Source of the DNA: a virus
DNA length: 64,000 nucleotides
Direction: 5' to 3' (one strand)
Virus record (IMG/VR): IMGVR_UViG_3300027906_002394
Location: 18,961 to 82,960 of that record
Below the pieces are notes generated by a model. It was not told the DNA's origin, did not search any database, and was given only the letters and a program-made list of their open reading frames with translations. Both the position numbers and the translations under genes were made by a program. Positions 8,398 through 17,028 of this stretch are shown in pieces (positions within the stretch are counted from its first letter, which is position 1; every line of letters starts with the position of its first letter).

Positions 8398-9772
8398 ACC
8401 TAATGAATTCTGGATTGAACAACTAAAACAGAAAAGAGAAAAGATTAATCAAATTAGTCCTTCTTTTTGTTCTGCTAAGTGGTTACAGACTACTCTGTAT
8501 TTGCAGAATGGTTATAATCACTCATGTCACCATCCTTCACCACATAAAATACCTGTGGAAGAAGTATTAGAGAATCCAGCAGCTCTTCATAATAGTAAGT
8601 ATAAGAAACAACAAAGAATTAAGATGCTCAATGGTGAGAGACCTAGTGAGTGTGATTACTGTTGGAGAATAGAAGACCAAGGTAAGGGACACTTCTCTGA
8701 CCGTCATTATAAGACTGCTGATTGGTGGTCATGGGATAAGGTTGATGTTATTGCAACCGACAACCCAAGTAAAGATGTGTATCCAACATATCTAGAAGTA
8801 TCGTTCTCAAACGCATGTAATTTCGCGTGTGCTTATTGTTCACCAGAGATAAGTTCTGAGTGGATGAAAGATATAGAAAAGAATGGTGACTATCCTGTGG
8901 AGTTTGGTTCTGGTAATTTAGACTATTTAAAGTCTGTGGAAAAGTTTCCATATAAACACTCTGACCCGAACCCATATGTTGATGCATTTTGGAAATGGTT
9001 TCCAGAAGCACTTCCTCATCTAAGAGTATTTCGTATTACTGGTGGTGAACCCACTATGAGTAAAGATGTGTGGAAAGTAATAGATTACATATATGATAAT
9101 GCACAACCAGAACTGTCTATTGCAATTAATAGTAATCTTGGTACAGACCCAAGACTTATACAGAGACTTGTTGACGCATGTAACAAATTAAAAGACAAAG
9201 TTAAACAAATTGAGATATATACAAGCTGTGAAGCAACTGGAGAACAAGCAGAATATATTAGAGATGGATTAGACTATGATTACTGGCGTGGTAATGTAGA
9301 GAAGGTTTTATCAGAGACAGATGCTAATGTAGCAATGATGACTACATTAAACATATTGAGTATGACTACATTTGAGAACTTCATTGAAGACATAATGCAG
9401 TTAAGAATCAAATATAATAAAGATTTAGCAAATAACAGAATACCGTTAAGTATAAACTATTTAAGATTCCCGCCTCATTTACAATGTACTCTATTGGATA
9501 GAAATACTAGAATATCCTATGCATCTGACTATGAGTTAACCGCGAAGATTTGGTTGAAATATAATTCACCAGACAAGTTCGCAAGAATTTATTTGGAAGA
9601 GTATGACCAGATACAGAGGTTCTGCGAATACCTTAGGCAAGAACATAAAGGTGCTGAAAAATATAGAGCAGACTTTGTAAATTATATAAAAGCCTACGAT
9701 ATCAGAAGGTCGAAAAACTTTAGCAAAACTTTTCCAGAATATAAACATTTATTGGAGTGGTGGGATGCCTAA
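8378..9772 (+). CDS. Twitch-type radical SAM protein B (SCHHP-type clade)
   Basis: This protein has up to 464 residues; an ATG at 8390 is an equally good start. The radical SAM triad is C147, C151 and C154 (CNFACAYC), with RITGGEP downstream. The N-terminal region has C31, then SCHHPSPHKIP, then CDYCW, matching protein C closely. A shared EATGEQAEYIRDGLDY stretch and C-terminal RR..KNFSKTFPE pattern mark the family. It overlaps the genes on both sides. It probably acts on a peptide or sugar substrate made nearby; this is inference from context. Confidence 0.85.
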   Translation: MSYVMSKPNEFWIEQLKQKREKINQISPSFCSAKWLQTTLYLQNGYNHSCHHPSPHKIPVEEVLENPAALHNSKYKKQQRIKMLNGERPSECDYCWRIEDQGKGHFSDRHYKTADWWSWDKVDVIATDNPSKDVYPTYLEVSFSNACNFACAYCSPEISSEWMKDIEKNGDYPVEFGSGNLDYLKSVEKFPYKHSDPNPYVDAFWKWFPEALPHLRVFRITGGEPTMSKDVWKVIDYIYDNAQPELSIAINSNLGTDPRLIQRLVDACNKLKDKVKQIEIYTSCEATGEQAEYIRDGLDYDYWRGNVEKVLSETDANVAMMTTLNILSMTTFENFIEDIMQLRIKYNKDLANNRIPLSINYLRFPPHLQCTLLDRNTRISYASDYELTAKIWLKYNSPDKFARIYLEEYDQIQRFCEYLRQEHKGAEKYRADFVNYIKAYDIRRSKNFSKTFPEYKHLLEWWDA

Positions 9773-9992
9773 AAAATATATTCATGTAAACATGCACAAG
9801 ATTCGTGCTAATAAAAAACACGGAACAAACGAACCTGTTCTTACAGTAAAAGAAGGAAGAAAAAATACCTATGGACATAGTGTAAAGATACATGGCCCTA
9901 GTGAGGTAATATACGGTGGGAATGATAAACCATTGTTACCCTGTGGTGCGAGAGTTGTTATAATGACAGAAGCGGAGATTGAAATTGAATAA
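9765..9992 (+). CDS. Small conserved phage protein of unknown function
   Basis: This protein has 75 residues, with GGAG before ATG 9765. It is basic at the N-terminus (KKYIHVNMHKIRANKK), then VLTVKEGRKNTYGHSV, and ends in an acidic strand after a single Cys in LPCGARV. From memory, similar short proteins occur in T4-like cyanophages and related marine phages, so it is probably an autonomous small beta-rich protein. It sits between two radical SAM genes and overlaps the first by 8 nt. It has no leader/core layout typical of a radical-SAM-modified peptide precursor. Confidence 0.65.
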   Translation: MPKKYIHVNMHKIRANKKHGTNEPVLTVKEGRKNTYGHSVKIHGPSEVIYGGNDKPLLPCGARVVIMTEAEIEIE

Positions 9993-11487
9993 AGAATATG
10001 ACTTGATAAAGTATCGTAAAGATATTCTTGATACTAAGTCAAAGAGTTTTTGTGGTGCGAAGTGGTACAACGCTACTACATGGTTAGGTAGTGGTACTAC
10101 TGCTAGTTGTCATCACCCCCCAGCACATAAGATTCCGTTACACGAGATTGCAGCTGACCCATCCGCTATTCATAACACACAACACAAGAAGGCAATGCGT
10201 AAGATGATGCAACGCGGAGAGAGACCGCGTGAGTGTGAGTATTGTTGGAAAGTTGAAGATATGAAAGATGAAGCTGTTAGTGACAGAGTTTTTAAATCAA
10301 TCATATACACCAATGAAGATTTGAAGAAGGCACACGAGGCAGACTTTAACGATAACACATTATTAAAAACATTCGAGATTGCATTTGACCGAACATGTAA
10401 CCTTGCTTGTTCTTATTGTAACTCTAGTTTCTCTACCACATGGGCTAAGGATATAAAGAAACATGGCCCATATCAAAATATGGTATCAGATGGTGCAGCT
10501 GCCTTTCAACACGATGGTGCGTGGGCAGACCCATATGGTAAAAAGGAAGAGAACCCATATGTGACTGCTTTCTGGGATTGGTGGGAAGATGGACTATCAG
10601 AAAGTCTTGAGGAATTGAGAGTTACAGGTGGTGAACCGTTGATGTCTGACCAAGTATGGAAGTTGTTTGATTGGTTTGAAGATAATCCATCTGATATGAG
10701 ATTCGCAGTAAACTCTAACCTTATTGCGAAGAAAAGTATCGTTGATAGACTAATAGAAAAATCAAAAGGTGTTAAGAAGTTTCATCTTTATACTAGTTGT
10801 GAAGCAACAGGTAAACAAGCTGAGTATATAAGGGACGGACTTGACTATGAACTCTGGACTAACAATATAACGCGATTCATTAAAGAAGGTAACTATGAAG
10901 GCATCAATATAATGATGACTATTAATAGTTTATGTTTGTTTAGTATAACAGACTTCTTAGATGATGTATTTAAACTAAAAGAATTAACAAAAAGTAAGAC
11001 ACCTGTCTTTAGTGTTAACTTATTACGATTCCCTAGTTTCCAAAGTCCTCTTGCACTACCAGACCACATTAAAGACTATCTTAGAGAGAATCTATCTAGT
11101 TGGTATGAAGAAAATAAAGACAGACCATATTGGCATGACTTTGAAAAAGCAAGTGTTGAAAGGTTAATAGATTATCTGGTTATTGTTGATGCACCACATA
11201 GAAGAACAAGTGACAAGATGACCCTGTGGAGAGACTTCAAGACCTTTTATGGTCAATATGATAAACGAAGAGATAAAAGCATTTCTGTATTCCCAGAGAT
11301 TCTTACAGATTGGATAGACACTCTTCCAGATACAGAAACAAAACCTATAACAGTTATGCCAAGTGGGGATAGTACAGAACAGTACGCGGATGACCCAGAC
11401 TTGAAGAAGATTGCAGATGAAGAAGGATGGGTATTGAAACCAGACAATAAAAACATAGATGAAGCATTGGGGGATTACGACAAATGA
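9985..11487 (+). CDS. Twitch-type radical SAM protein C (SCHHP-type clade)
   Basis: I chose TTG 9985 because GGAG at 9974-9977 is then 7 nt away; TTG 9979 is too close. This gives 500 residues. The radical SAM cysteines are C138, C142 and C145 (CNLACSYC) and the SAM motif is RVTGGEP. N-terminal C23, SCHHPPAHKIP at 41-51 and CEYCW at 84-88 match protein B. Beyond the shared C-terminus (YDKRRDKS..FPE) there is an extra tail of about 60 acidic residues not seen in the other family members. Its end overlaps the kinase gene by 4 nt. Confidence 0.85.
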   Translation: MNKEYDLIKYRKDILDTKSKSFCGAKWYNATTWLGSGTTASCHHPPAHKIPLHEIAADPSAIHNTQHKKAMRKMMQRGERPRECEYCWKVEDMKDEAVSDRVFKSIIYTNEDLKKAHEADFNDNTLLKTFEIAFDRTCNLACSYCNSSFSTTWAKDIKKHGPYQNMVSDGAAAFQHDGAWADPYGKKEENPYVTAFWDWWEDGLSESLEELRVTGGEPLMSDQVWKLFDWFEDNPSDMRFAVNSNLIAKKSIVDRLIEKSKGVKKFHLYTSCEATGKQAEYIRDGLDYELWTNNITRFIKEGNYEGINIMMTINSLCLFSITDFLDDVFKLKELTKSKTPVFSVNLLRFPSFQSPLALPDHIKDYLRENLSSWYEENKDRPYWHDFEKASVERLIDYLVIVDAPHRRTSDKMTLWRDFKTFYGQYDKRRDKSISVFPEILTDWIDTLPDTETKPITVMPSGDSTEQYADDPDLKKIADEEGWVLKPDNKNIDEALGDYDK

Positions 11488-11921
11488 AAATATTGATATG
11501 TGGATTGCCTGGCTCTGGGAAAACTACTCTTGGAAGAGAGTTGTCATATTATTTTGATATCCCTCTTATAAACGCAGATGTCCAAAGAGAATTTTATGAT
11601 AATTGGGATTTCTCTGAGACAGGTAGAATGATACAAGCTTTCCGTATGTCAAAATATGATTTCGGGATATTAGATTTTATTGCACCAATTGAACATTATA
11701 GAAAGTTGGTTGCAGCTGATTGTACTATTTTTATGAACACGATAGATGAAGGTAGATACGAAGACACAAACAAAATATTTGAACCCCCACTATCGTGTGA
11801 TTTTGAGGTAAAAGAATGGATAGAACTAAACCAACTACGCAGCTCCTTGGAAGGTTTCAACCGTGGCATAGAGGGCATACGGAGTTATTTAAAAGAGCAA
11901 TTTCCAAAACTGGTCAAGTAA
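11484..11921 (+). CDS. P-loop kinase resembling adenylylsulfate kinase
   Basis: This protein has 145 residues. GLPGSGKTT at residues 7-15 is a Walker A motif, and FDIPLINADVQRE and ILDFIAP fit the substrate and Walker B regions of small APS-kinase-like enzymes. The last 35 codons run in a different frame over the start of the nucleotidyltransferase gene (106-nt overlap). Similarity to the family seems to end near KEW, residues 110-112, so the tail may be a by-product of a frame change. Phosphorylation of a small alcohol or nucleotide is likely. The identity of the substrate is open. Confidence 0.7.
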   Translation: MKILICGLPGSGKTTLGRELSYYFDIPLINADVQREFYDNWDFSETGRMIQAFRMSKYDFGILDFIAPIEHYRKLVAADCTIFMNTIDEGRYEDTNKIFEPPLSCDFEVKEWIELNQLRSSLEGFNRGIEGIRSYLKEQFPKLVK

Positions 11922-12166
11922 TAATACAGTTAAGGGAAACGCCTTATGATGAGGACAACCCATATAGCCTACAAGAAAGACGGAGTATGATTTCAATTGC
12001 ACTTAATCAATCTGGATTTGAGTATGGTGTACATTATGAAATTATGGGAGTACCTAATGTAACGCATATTACTTATGGTAGAGATGTTGGATATAAAATT
12101 GAAAAGGAGTTATTGTTAGAGAATATAGAAGATATTTCTGCTACAAAAATTCGTAATGAAGAATAG
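11816..12166 (+). CDS. Nucleotidyltransferase (HxGH family, NMNAT/cytidylyltransferase-like)
   Basis: This protein has 116 residues. GRFQPWHRGH at 12-21 is the HxGH nucleotide-binding motif and ISATKIR near 106-112 is the matching C-terminal ISSTxIR motif. Together these define small nucleotidyltransferases that join a nucleoside monophosphate to a phosphorylated substrate. Its first 35 codons overlap the kinase gene in another frame. I recall fused kinase-nucleotidyltransferase proteins in marine phages, so the two may be halves of one bifunctional enzyme. The ATG at 11816 lacks a strong ribosome site, which fits coupling or frameshifting. Confidence 0.75.
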   Translation: MDRTKPTTQLLGRFQPWHRGHTELFKRAISKTGQVIIQLRETPYDEDNPYSLQERRSMISIALNQSGFEYGVHYEIMGVPNVTHITYGRDVGYKIEKELLLENIEDISATKIRNEE

Positions 12167-13457
12167 ACCTTACCTTTGCACCGCGCCATGGACGCATACT
12201 TATGTTTCCCCTCAAGGAGAGAGGAGACTGTGTTGTGCTAGCAGAGAAGAGGCAACATTTCAAAAACAGTATTTAGATAGTGGGACATCGGAAGGTAAAT
12301 TTGAACCACAGTCTTTAGAAGAACATTGGAATAGTGATTATATGAAAGACATTCGTAAAAGAATGTTATCTGGTGAAAAACTGAAACAATGTCAAGTATG
12401 CAATGACCAAGTTTTAAACCTACATACATATCGTCAATATTTTACAGAGACATTGTTCCCCCACAAAATAGAAGACATTATAGCGACTACGCGAGAAGAT
12501 GGACATTATGATAAGATGCCAGTCTCGTATGATTATCGTATTTCAAATCTATGTAACTTTAAATGTCGGATGTGTGGGGAACAATTGTCTTCAAGCTGGG
12601 AGGCAGAGAAGAAAAAACATAATCTCATCAATGTTAAAGAAGACCCTTGGATGGAACCTACTACTAGAAAGAAGATATCCAATTTCCAAGAGGAAGTGTT
12701 AGAAGAGGAATTACAAAAGGCAGTTGATAATAAAACCATAGAGGAAATATATTGGGTTGGTGGTGAACCTTTGATGTGGGAAAGACATTGGACTATTATG
12801 CAACAATTAGTAGACAATGGACACGCGAAGAATGTTACTATTCGTTATAATACAAATTTAAGTAGAGTCAAATATAAGGATTATGACTTATGGGAGATGT
12901 TACCCCATTTTAAGAATGTTAATATATGTGCCAGTATTGATGGTGCGTATGATGTAGGGGAATATATCAGAGATGGACTAGTATGGAGTGAGTGGATAGA
13001 AAATTTCAAGTCTGGTATGTTTTTGATAGACCAGTTTGGTGATGATGCGATGGTCTTTGATGTAACATTAACTACGCCAGGCTTATTTCATCTTGATAAA
13101 TTGTTTAATGTTGTTAAATCATTAGATGTAAAGTCATACTTTAAATTTACCTATGCATTTGACCCTAGTGTTGTTATGTCTCCGTTTTGTTTACCTAAAG
13201 ATGTGCTTTTACCAAAAGTTGACGCATTATTATCACATATTGAACCACAACTTACATGGAAGACAAAAGTTTATAAAGATTCTCTGGTTAACCTAATAAA
13301 TAGAGAGTCATTTGATGAACAATGGCCTGACACTTATAAAGATGGTTTGAAACGCGGAAAGTCATTTCAAGAATTCCTTGATAATATAAGAAACAGCAAA
13401 ATGAAGTTTGTAGACACACTTCAAGGTAATGCTGTGGATTGGTGGGGTAGAATATGA
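12156..13457 (+). CDS. Twitch-type radical SAM protein D (PW.H-type clade)
   Basis: This protein has 433 residues. C8 in LCTAPWTH, C26-C27 in RRLCC, and CxxC at C79/C82 form a possible N-terminal auxiliary cluster site. The radical SAM triad is C133, C137 and C140 (CNFKCRMC), followed by WVGGEP. The PW.H....G...CC opening and the SSSW motif after the third Cys place it with the next three radical SAM proteins. It overlaps the nucleotidyltransferase by 11 nt and the next gene by 4 nt. Confidence 0.85.
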   Translation: MKNRPYLCTAPWTHTYVSPQGERRLCCASREEATFQKQYLDSGTSEGKFEPQSLEEHWNSDYMKDIRKRMLSGEKLKQCQVCNDQVLNLHTYRQYFTETLFPHKIEDIIATTREDGHYDKMPVSYDYRISNLCNFKCRMCGEQLSSSWEAEKKKHNLINVKEDPWMEPTTRKKISNFQEEVLEEELQKAVDNKTIEEIYWVGGEPLMWERHWTIMQQLVDNGHAKNVTIRYNTNLSRVKYKDYDLWEMLPHFKNVNICASIDGAYDVGEYIRDGLVWSEWIENFKSGMFLIDQFGDDAMVFDVTLTTPGLFHLDKLFNVVKSLDVKSYFKFTYAFDPSVVMSPFCLPKDVLLPKVDALLSHIEPQLTWKTKVYKDSLVNLINRESFDEQWPDTYKDGLKRGKSFQEFLDNIRNSKMKFVDTLQGNAVDWWGRI

Positions 13458-14686
13458 GTAATACTTTCTGTCCATTACCTTGGAATCATTTAGCAACACA
13501 TCCACATGGTATGTGTACTCTTTGTTGCGAATCAGAACAGACATTGAATAAGTCAGCTGCGAAGAATGACAATGAGTTAGTAACATTACGAAACACTAAC
13601 TATGAACTTAGTGAAATAACCAATAGTGAAAGTTTCAGTAAGGTTAGACTACAAATGCTCAATGGCGAAAAACCAACCGAATGTAAAAAGTGTTGGGAAG
13701 CGGAAAGTGTTGGCAATAGAAGTAAGAGATATTATGAGTCACGCAAACTTCCTATGACTTTGGAAGACGCCAAAAAAATTACGAATGATGATGGAACCTT
13801 AAAGGAGGTTAAATATGAGTTCGTGGAACTACGCCTTGGTAATCATTGTAATGTTATGTGCCGTACTTGCAACCCTTACTCCTCTTCTCGTTGGGTAAAG
13901 GAATGGGATGTTATATATCCAGAAGAACCTGTTATAAAGGATTACATATCTCAGTATAACATTAACTGGCCATTGGAACAAGATTTCTGGGACAGTCTAA
14001 TAAATTATTGTGATAATTTGAAGGTGTTATATATTAACGGTGGTGAACCTTTTCTTATAGACAAACATTTTGCCTTTTTGGAAACTTTGGTTCAAAGAGG
14101 AACTTCCAAAGACATTGAAATTGTATATTCTACTAACTGTACAATTATTAACCACACATATGAAGACATATGGAAAGAATTTAAATCTGTACAGTTTATG
14201 TTATCTATTGATGATATAGGTGAAAGGAACGAGTACATAAGAACCTATACCAAGTGGCCTAAGGTCTTAGACTTTATTGATTGGATGGATGATATAACTG
14301 ATAACAATGAAAACTTGAATTATAATATATTACAAACAGTATCTACATATAATGTCTATTATCTTCCAGAGTTTTATGACTACTTTGCAGGCAAAGATAT
14401 AAGTCATAACTTTGTTAAAGACCCTGCTCACTTTGACCCATTGATACTACCCCAGACAGTACAGAAAGCTATATTGGAGAGGACTAAAGGTTATCTTTGG
14501 CCTCCAGATTTACAACGAGGTTATAATGACCTAAAAAATTATTTTAATATAGAAGGCATCTCTTATACTGACCTAGACTCTATGAAAGTTTTCTTTGAGA
14601 AGACACGCGCTATGGATGTAACTAGGAAAGATAATTTTGAAATAACCTTCCCAGAATTTTATGAGTTGATTAAAGATTATGAGTGA
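13454..14686 (+). CDS. Twitch-type radical SAM protein E (PW.H-type clade)
   Basis: This protein has 410 residues. C6 in FCPLPWNH, C24-C25 in CTLCC and CKKCW at 77-81 give the N-terminal cysteine set. C132, C136 and C139 (CNVMCRTC) form the radical SAM site, with YINGGEP after it. The C-terminal NFEITFPEFYELI motif recurs in related members. It is coupled to its neighbours through ATGA and an 8-nt overlap. Its specific reaction cannot be predicted. Confidence 0.85.
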   Translation: MSNTFCPLPWNHLATHPHGMCTLCCESEQTLNKSAAKNDNELVTLRNTNYELSEITNSESFSKVRLQMLNGEKPTECKKCWEAESVGNRSKRYYESRKLPMTLEDAKKITNDDGTLKEVKYEFVELRLGNHCNVMCRTCNPYSSSRWVKEWDVIYPEEPVIKDYISQYNINWPLEQDFWDSLINYCDNLKVLYINGGEPFLIDKHFAFLETLVQRGTSKDIEIVYSTNCTIINHTYEDIWKEFKSVQFMLSIDDIGERNEYIRTYTKWPKVLDFIDWMDDITDNNENLNYNILQTVSTYNVYYLPEFYDYFAGKDISHNFVKDPAHFDPLILPQTVQKAILERTKGYLWPPDLQRGYNDLKNYFNIEGISYTDLDSMKVFFEKTRAMDVTRKDNFEITFPEFYELIKDYE

Positions 14687-15914
14687 TAAGAAGAATCTTT
14701 GTATGTTACCGTGGGTACATTTACACACATGGCCGAATGGTAATGTGTATCCCTGTTGTATTACACCCATGAAATATATTGCTGGTAATCTAAACAACGA
14801 AAGTTTAGAAGATGTCTATAATAGTGACTTGATAAAAGATATCCGTTTGAAGATGTTAAAAGAAGAAAGACATGATGCGTGTGCTAGATGTTATCTACAA
14901 GAGGATGCTGGTGGCCACTCTATGAGACATAGGGCAAATAAGAGTTGGAAACATTATGAGAATTTGATTGAGACAACACAAGATGATGGTACAGTAGAAG
15001 AAATGAAACTTCCATATTGGGACTTTAGGTTTTCTAACATATGTAACTTCAAATGCCGTAGTTGTGGCCCTCAGTTGAGTACTGGTTGGTATCCAGATAT
15101 AAAGAAGATTGCTGTATTAGAAACTGGTGAATCGTTTTTACCAGACGATGTTCCAAAAGGTAATACATTTGATTTGTGGGAACAGATAGAACCGCATTTT
15201 GAATCAGTAGAAGAAATATATTTCGCTGGTGGTGAACCTCTTATAATGGAAGAACATTATCGCATATTAAAGAGACTTGATGAGATGGGCAAACATGATG
15301 TACTCATTAGATATAACACAAACTTTAGTGAGATGCGATATAAAGATTTACATGTATTGGAGTTCTGGCCAAGGTTCAAGAATATAGAGATTGGTGCTAG
15401 TATAGATGGTATGAAGGAACAGGGTGAATTCATTCGTAGTGGTTTTAGTTGGCAACAATTCATCGACAATAGAGAGAAGATGAAAGAGACTTGTCCACAC
15501 GCGAACTTCTATGTTAACTGTACAATTAGTATACAGAACTCTTATCACATAGTACCCTTCCATCTTATGTTAGTTGAACTGGGGTTGATAGATGACTATG
15601 ATGCCTTTAATGTTAATATCGTAACTGAACCGCCTCATCTTGATGTTAGGATATTACCAGAGAACCATAAAGAAGCTTTATCGAAACTATATGACCTTCA
15701 TATTGATTATATGTCAAAAAATAGTAAGTGGGTTGCTAAACAAGGATTTGAAAGTTTAAAGAATCATTTGCTTACTAAGGATAGAGTATTAGAGGATAAT
15801 AGGAAAGGATATCTTGCTAGATTTGAATATAAGATGAGACAGTTGGATGATATAAGGAACGAGGACTTCCAGAAAACATTCCCAGAACTAGAGGATTTAT
15901 ATAATGCCATTTAA
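14679..15914 (+). CDS. Twitch-type radical SAM protein F (PW.H-type clade)
   Basis: This protein has 411 residues. LCMLPWVH carries C8, VYPCC carries C26-C27, and CARCY carries C68/C71. The radical SAM cysteines are C122, C126 and C129 (CNFKCRSC), followed by FAGGEP. The closest relatives by eye are D and G. The gene overlaps the next one by 11 nt; that next gene is unrelated and interrupts the series. Confidence 0.85.
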   Translation: MSDKKNLCMLPWVHLHTWPNGNVYPCCITPMKYIAGNLNNESLEDVYNSDLIKDIRLKMLKEERHDACARCYLQEDAGGHSMRHRANKSWKHYENLIETTQDDGTVEEMKLPYWDFRFSNICNFKCRSCGPQLSTGWYPDIKKIAVLETGESFLPDDVPKGNTFDLWEQIEPHFESVEEIYFAGGEPLIMEEHYRILKRLDEMGKHDVLIRYNTNFSEMRYKDLHVLEFWPRFKNIEIGASIDGMKEQGEFIRSGFSWQQFIDNREKMKETCPHANFYVNCTISIQNSYHIVPFHLMLVELGLIDDYDAFNVNIVTEPPHLDVRILPENHKEALSKLYDLHIDYMSKNSKWVAKQGFESLKNHLLTKDRVLEDNRKGYLARFEYKMRQLDDIRNEDFQKTFPELEDLYNAI

Positions 15915-17028
15915 AGAAAAAGATAGACCCAGAGATGATGATTATTTCTTTGCGGAGGATTATGCTGGTGTTAATGAATGTAAGGACGCTATAATAACTC
16001 TAAGACTACGCAATAGTAGAGATGATAGTATTGAACCTATGGAACTGAATATATCATTAGATGATAATCACGCGGTAGACATTTGGTATCAGAGATTTAA
16101 ACACGAACTAGAAACCAAAGCTTTCCTAAGAAAAGAACATGTCTTTATGGGAGAGAGCACCCTTACTACAGAAGACATGATAGAAAAAGTTAATAATACA
16201 TTAGACCATATATCCAAGTTTGATTTTGTTGCTGAACAATGGACAAGGTGGCCAGACTATGTTAAGGCAGACCAAAGAAATGTTCTTGACCAACCTCTTA
16301 GAAATAATCCAGATATATCAGAAAGGTTGAGTATAGAAGATTTTAAGGATGGTAATGATAATAAGAAGATGAATGTTATCCATAACTATTTTCCTATGTT
16401 GTCTGGCCCAGCAGAAAGAACTACTGCACATTTATATGTTGCTTCCCCAGATGTCCAAGCAAGTATATGTCGTTTGAACTTAGAAGTTCACGAACTTCAT
16501 ACTACATTGCAGAATGATGAACAGGCAGACTTCAACATGCATATTAATGTGTCATGGCAAAGAGCTCCAAAAAAGTTACCAGAACTACCAGATTGTTTTA
16601 ATGACTTGTTTACAAAATATGCTAAATTCGGTGATGTCTTACTTGGGTATCCTCAGATTGGAAAGACACATATAGAAGCATACGCGGAAGACGATGAAGA
16701 ATTAGAAGATGAACATGTAGAACCAATTAAGTTTTTATCTGGAGACATGTTAATTAAATTTGCTACAGACCAACATGAGAGTTGGGTAAAGGGGTTTGAT
16801 GAGTGGTTAGTTGAACAGGGACTAGACCCAGAAGATAAAAAAGGTAGATATGGATTTGCTAAATTAGGTAGGGTTGTTGATGCTGATTTGGAGTTTGTAG
16901 AAAATAATATTTCTGGTAAGTATGATGATATAGATAGAATTTCTGTTGATGGTAAACATTATTATTATGACTACAGTAGGTTTGATGATGACTATGAGGA
17001 AAGATTTTTAGGATATTTACATGACTGA
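15904..17028 (+). CDS. Unrecognised acidic protein inside the radical SAM series
   Basis: This protein has 374 residues and no Cys cluster, signal peptide or membrane span. It is strongly acidic (many DD/ED/DE pairs). A mid-region of small beta-like segments includes MNVIHNYFPMLSG and AHLYVASPDV, and the end is rich in Tyr and Asp (DGKHYYYDYSRFDDDYEE). It overlaps both flanking radical SAM genes, so it is almost certainly co-translated with them. It could be their protein substrate, a scaffold or an enzyme of unknown class. I cannot assign it. Confidence 0.75.
   Translation: MPFKEKDRPRDDDYFFAEDYAGVNECKDAIITLRLRNSRDDSIEPMELNISLDDNHAVDIWYQRFKHELETKAFLRKEHVFMGESTLTTEDMIEKVNNTLDHISKFDFVAEQWTRWPDYVKADQRNVLDQPLRNNPDISERLSIEDFKDGNDNKKMNVIHNYFPMLSGPAERTTAHLYVASPDVQASICRLNLEVHELHTTLQNDEQADFNMHINVSWQRAPKKLPELPDCFNDLFTKYAKFGDVLLGYPQIGKTHIEAYAEDDEELEDEHVEPIKFLSGDMLIKFATDQHESWVKGFDEWLVEQGLDPEDKKGRYGFAKLGRVVDADLEFVENNISGKYDDIDRISVDGKHYYYDYSRFDDDYEERFLGYLHD

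Noticed and set aside
9765-9992. RiPP precursor peptide next to radical SAM genes
   Set aside because: No leader/core division, no repeated core residues, and it resembles a small protein seen in unrelated marine phages.
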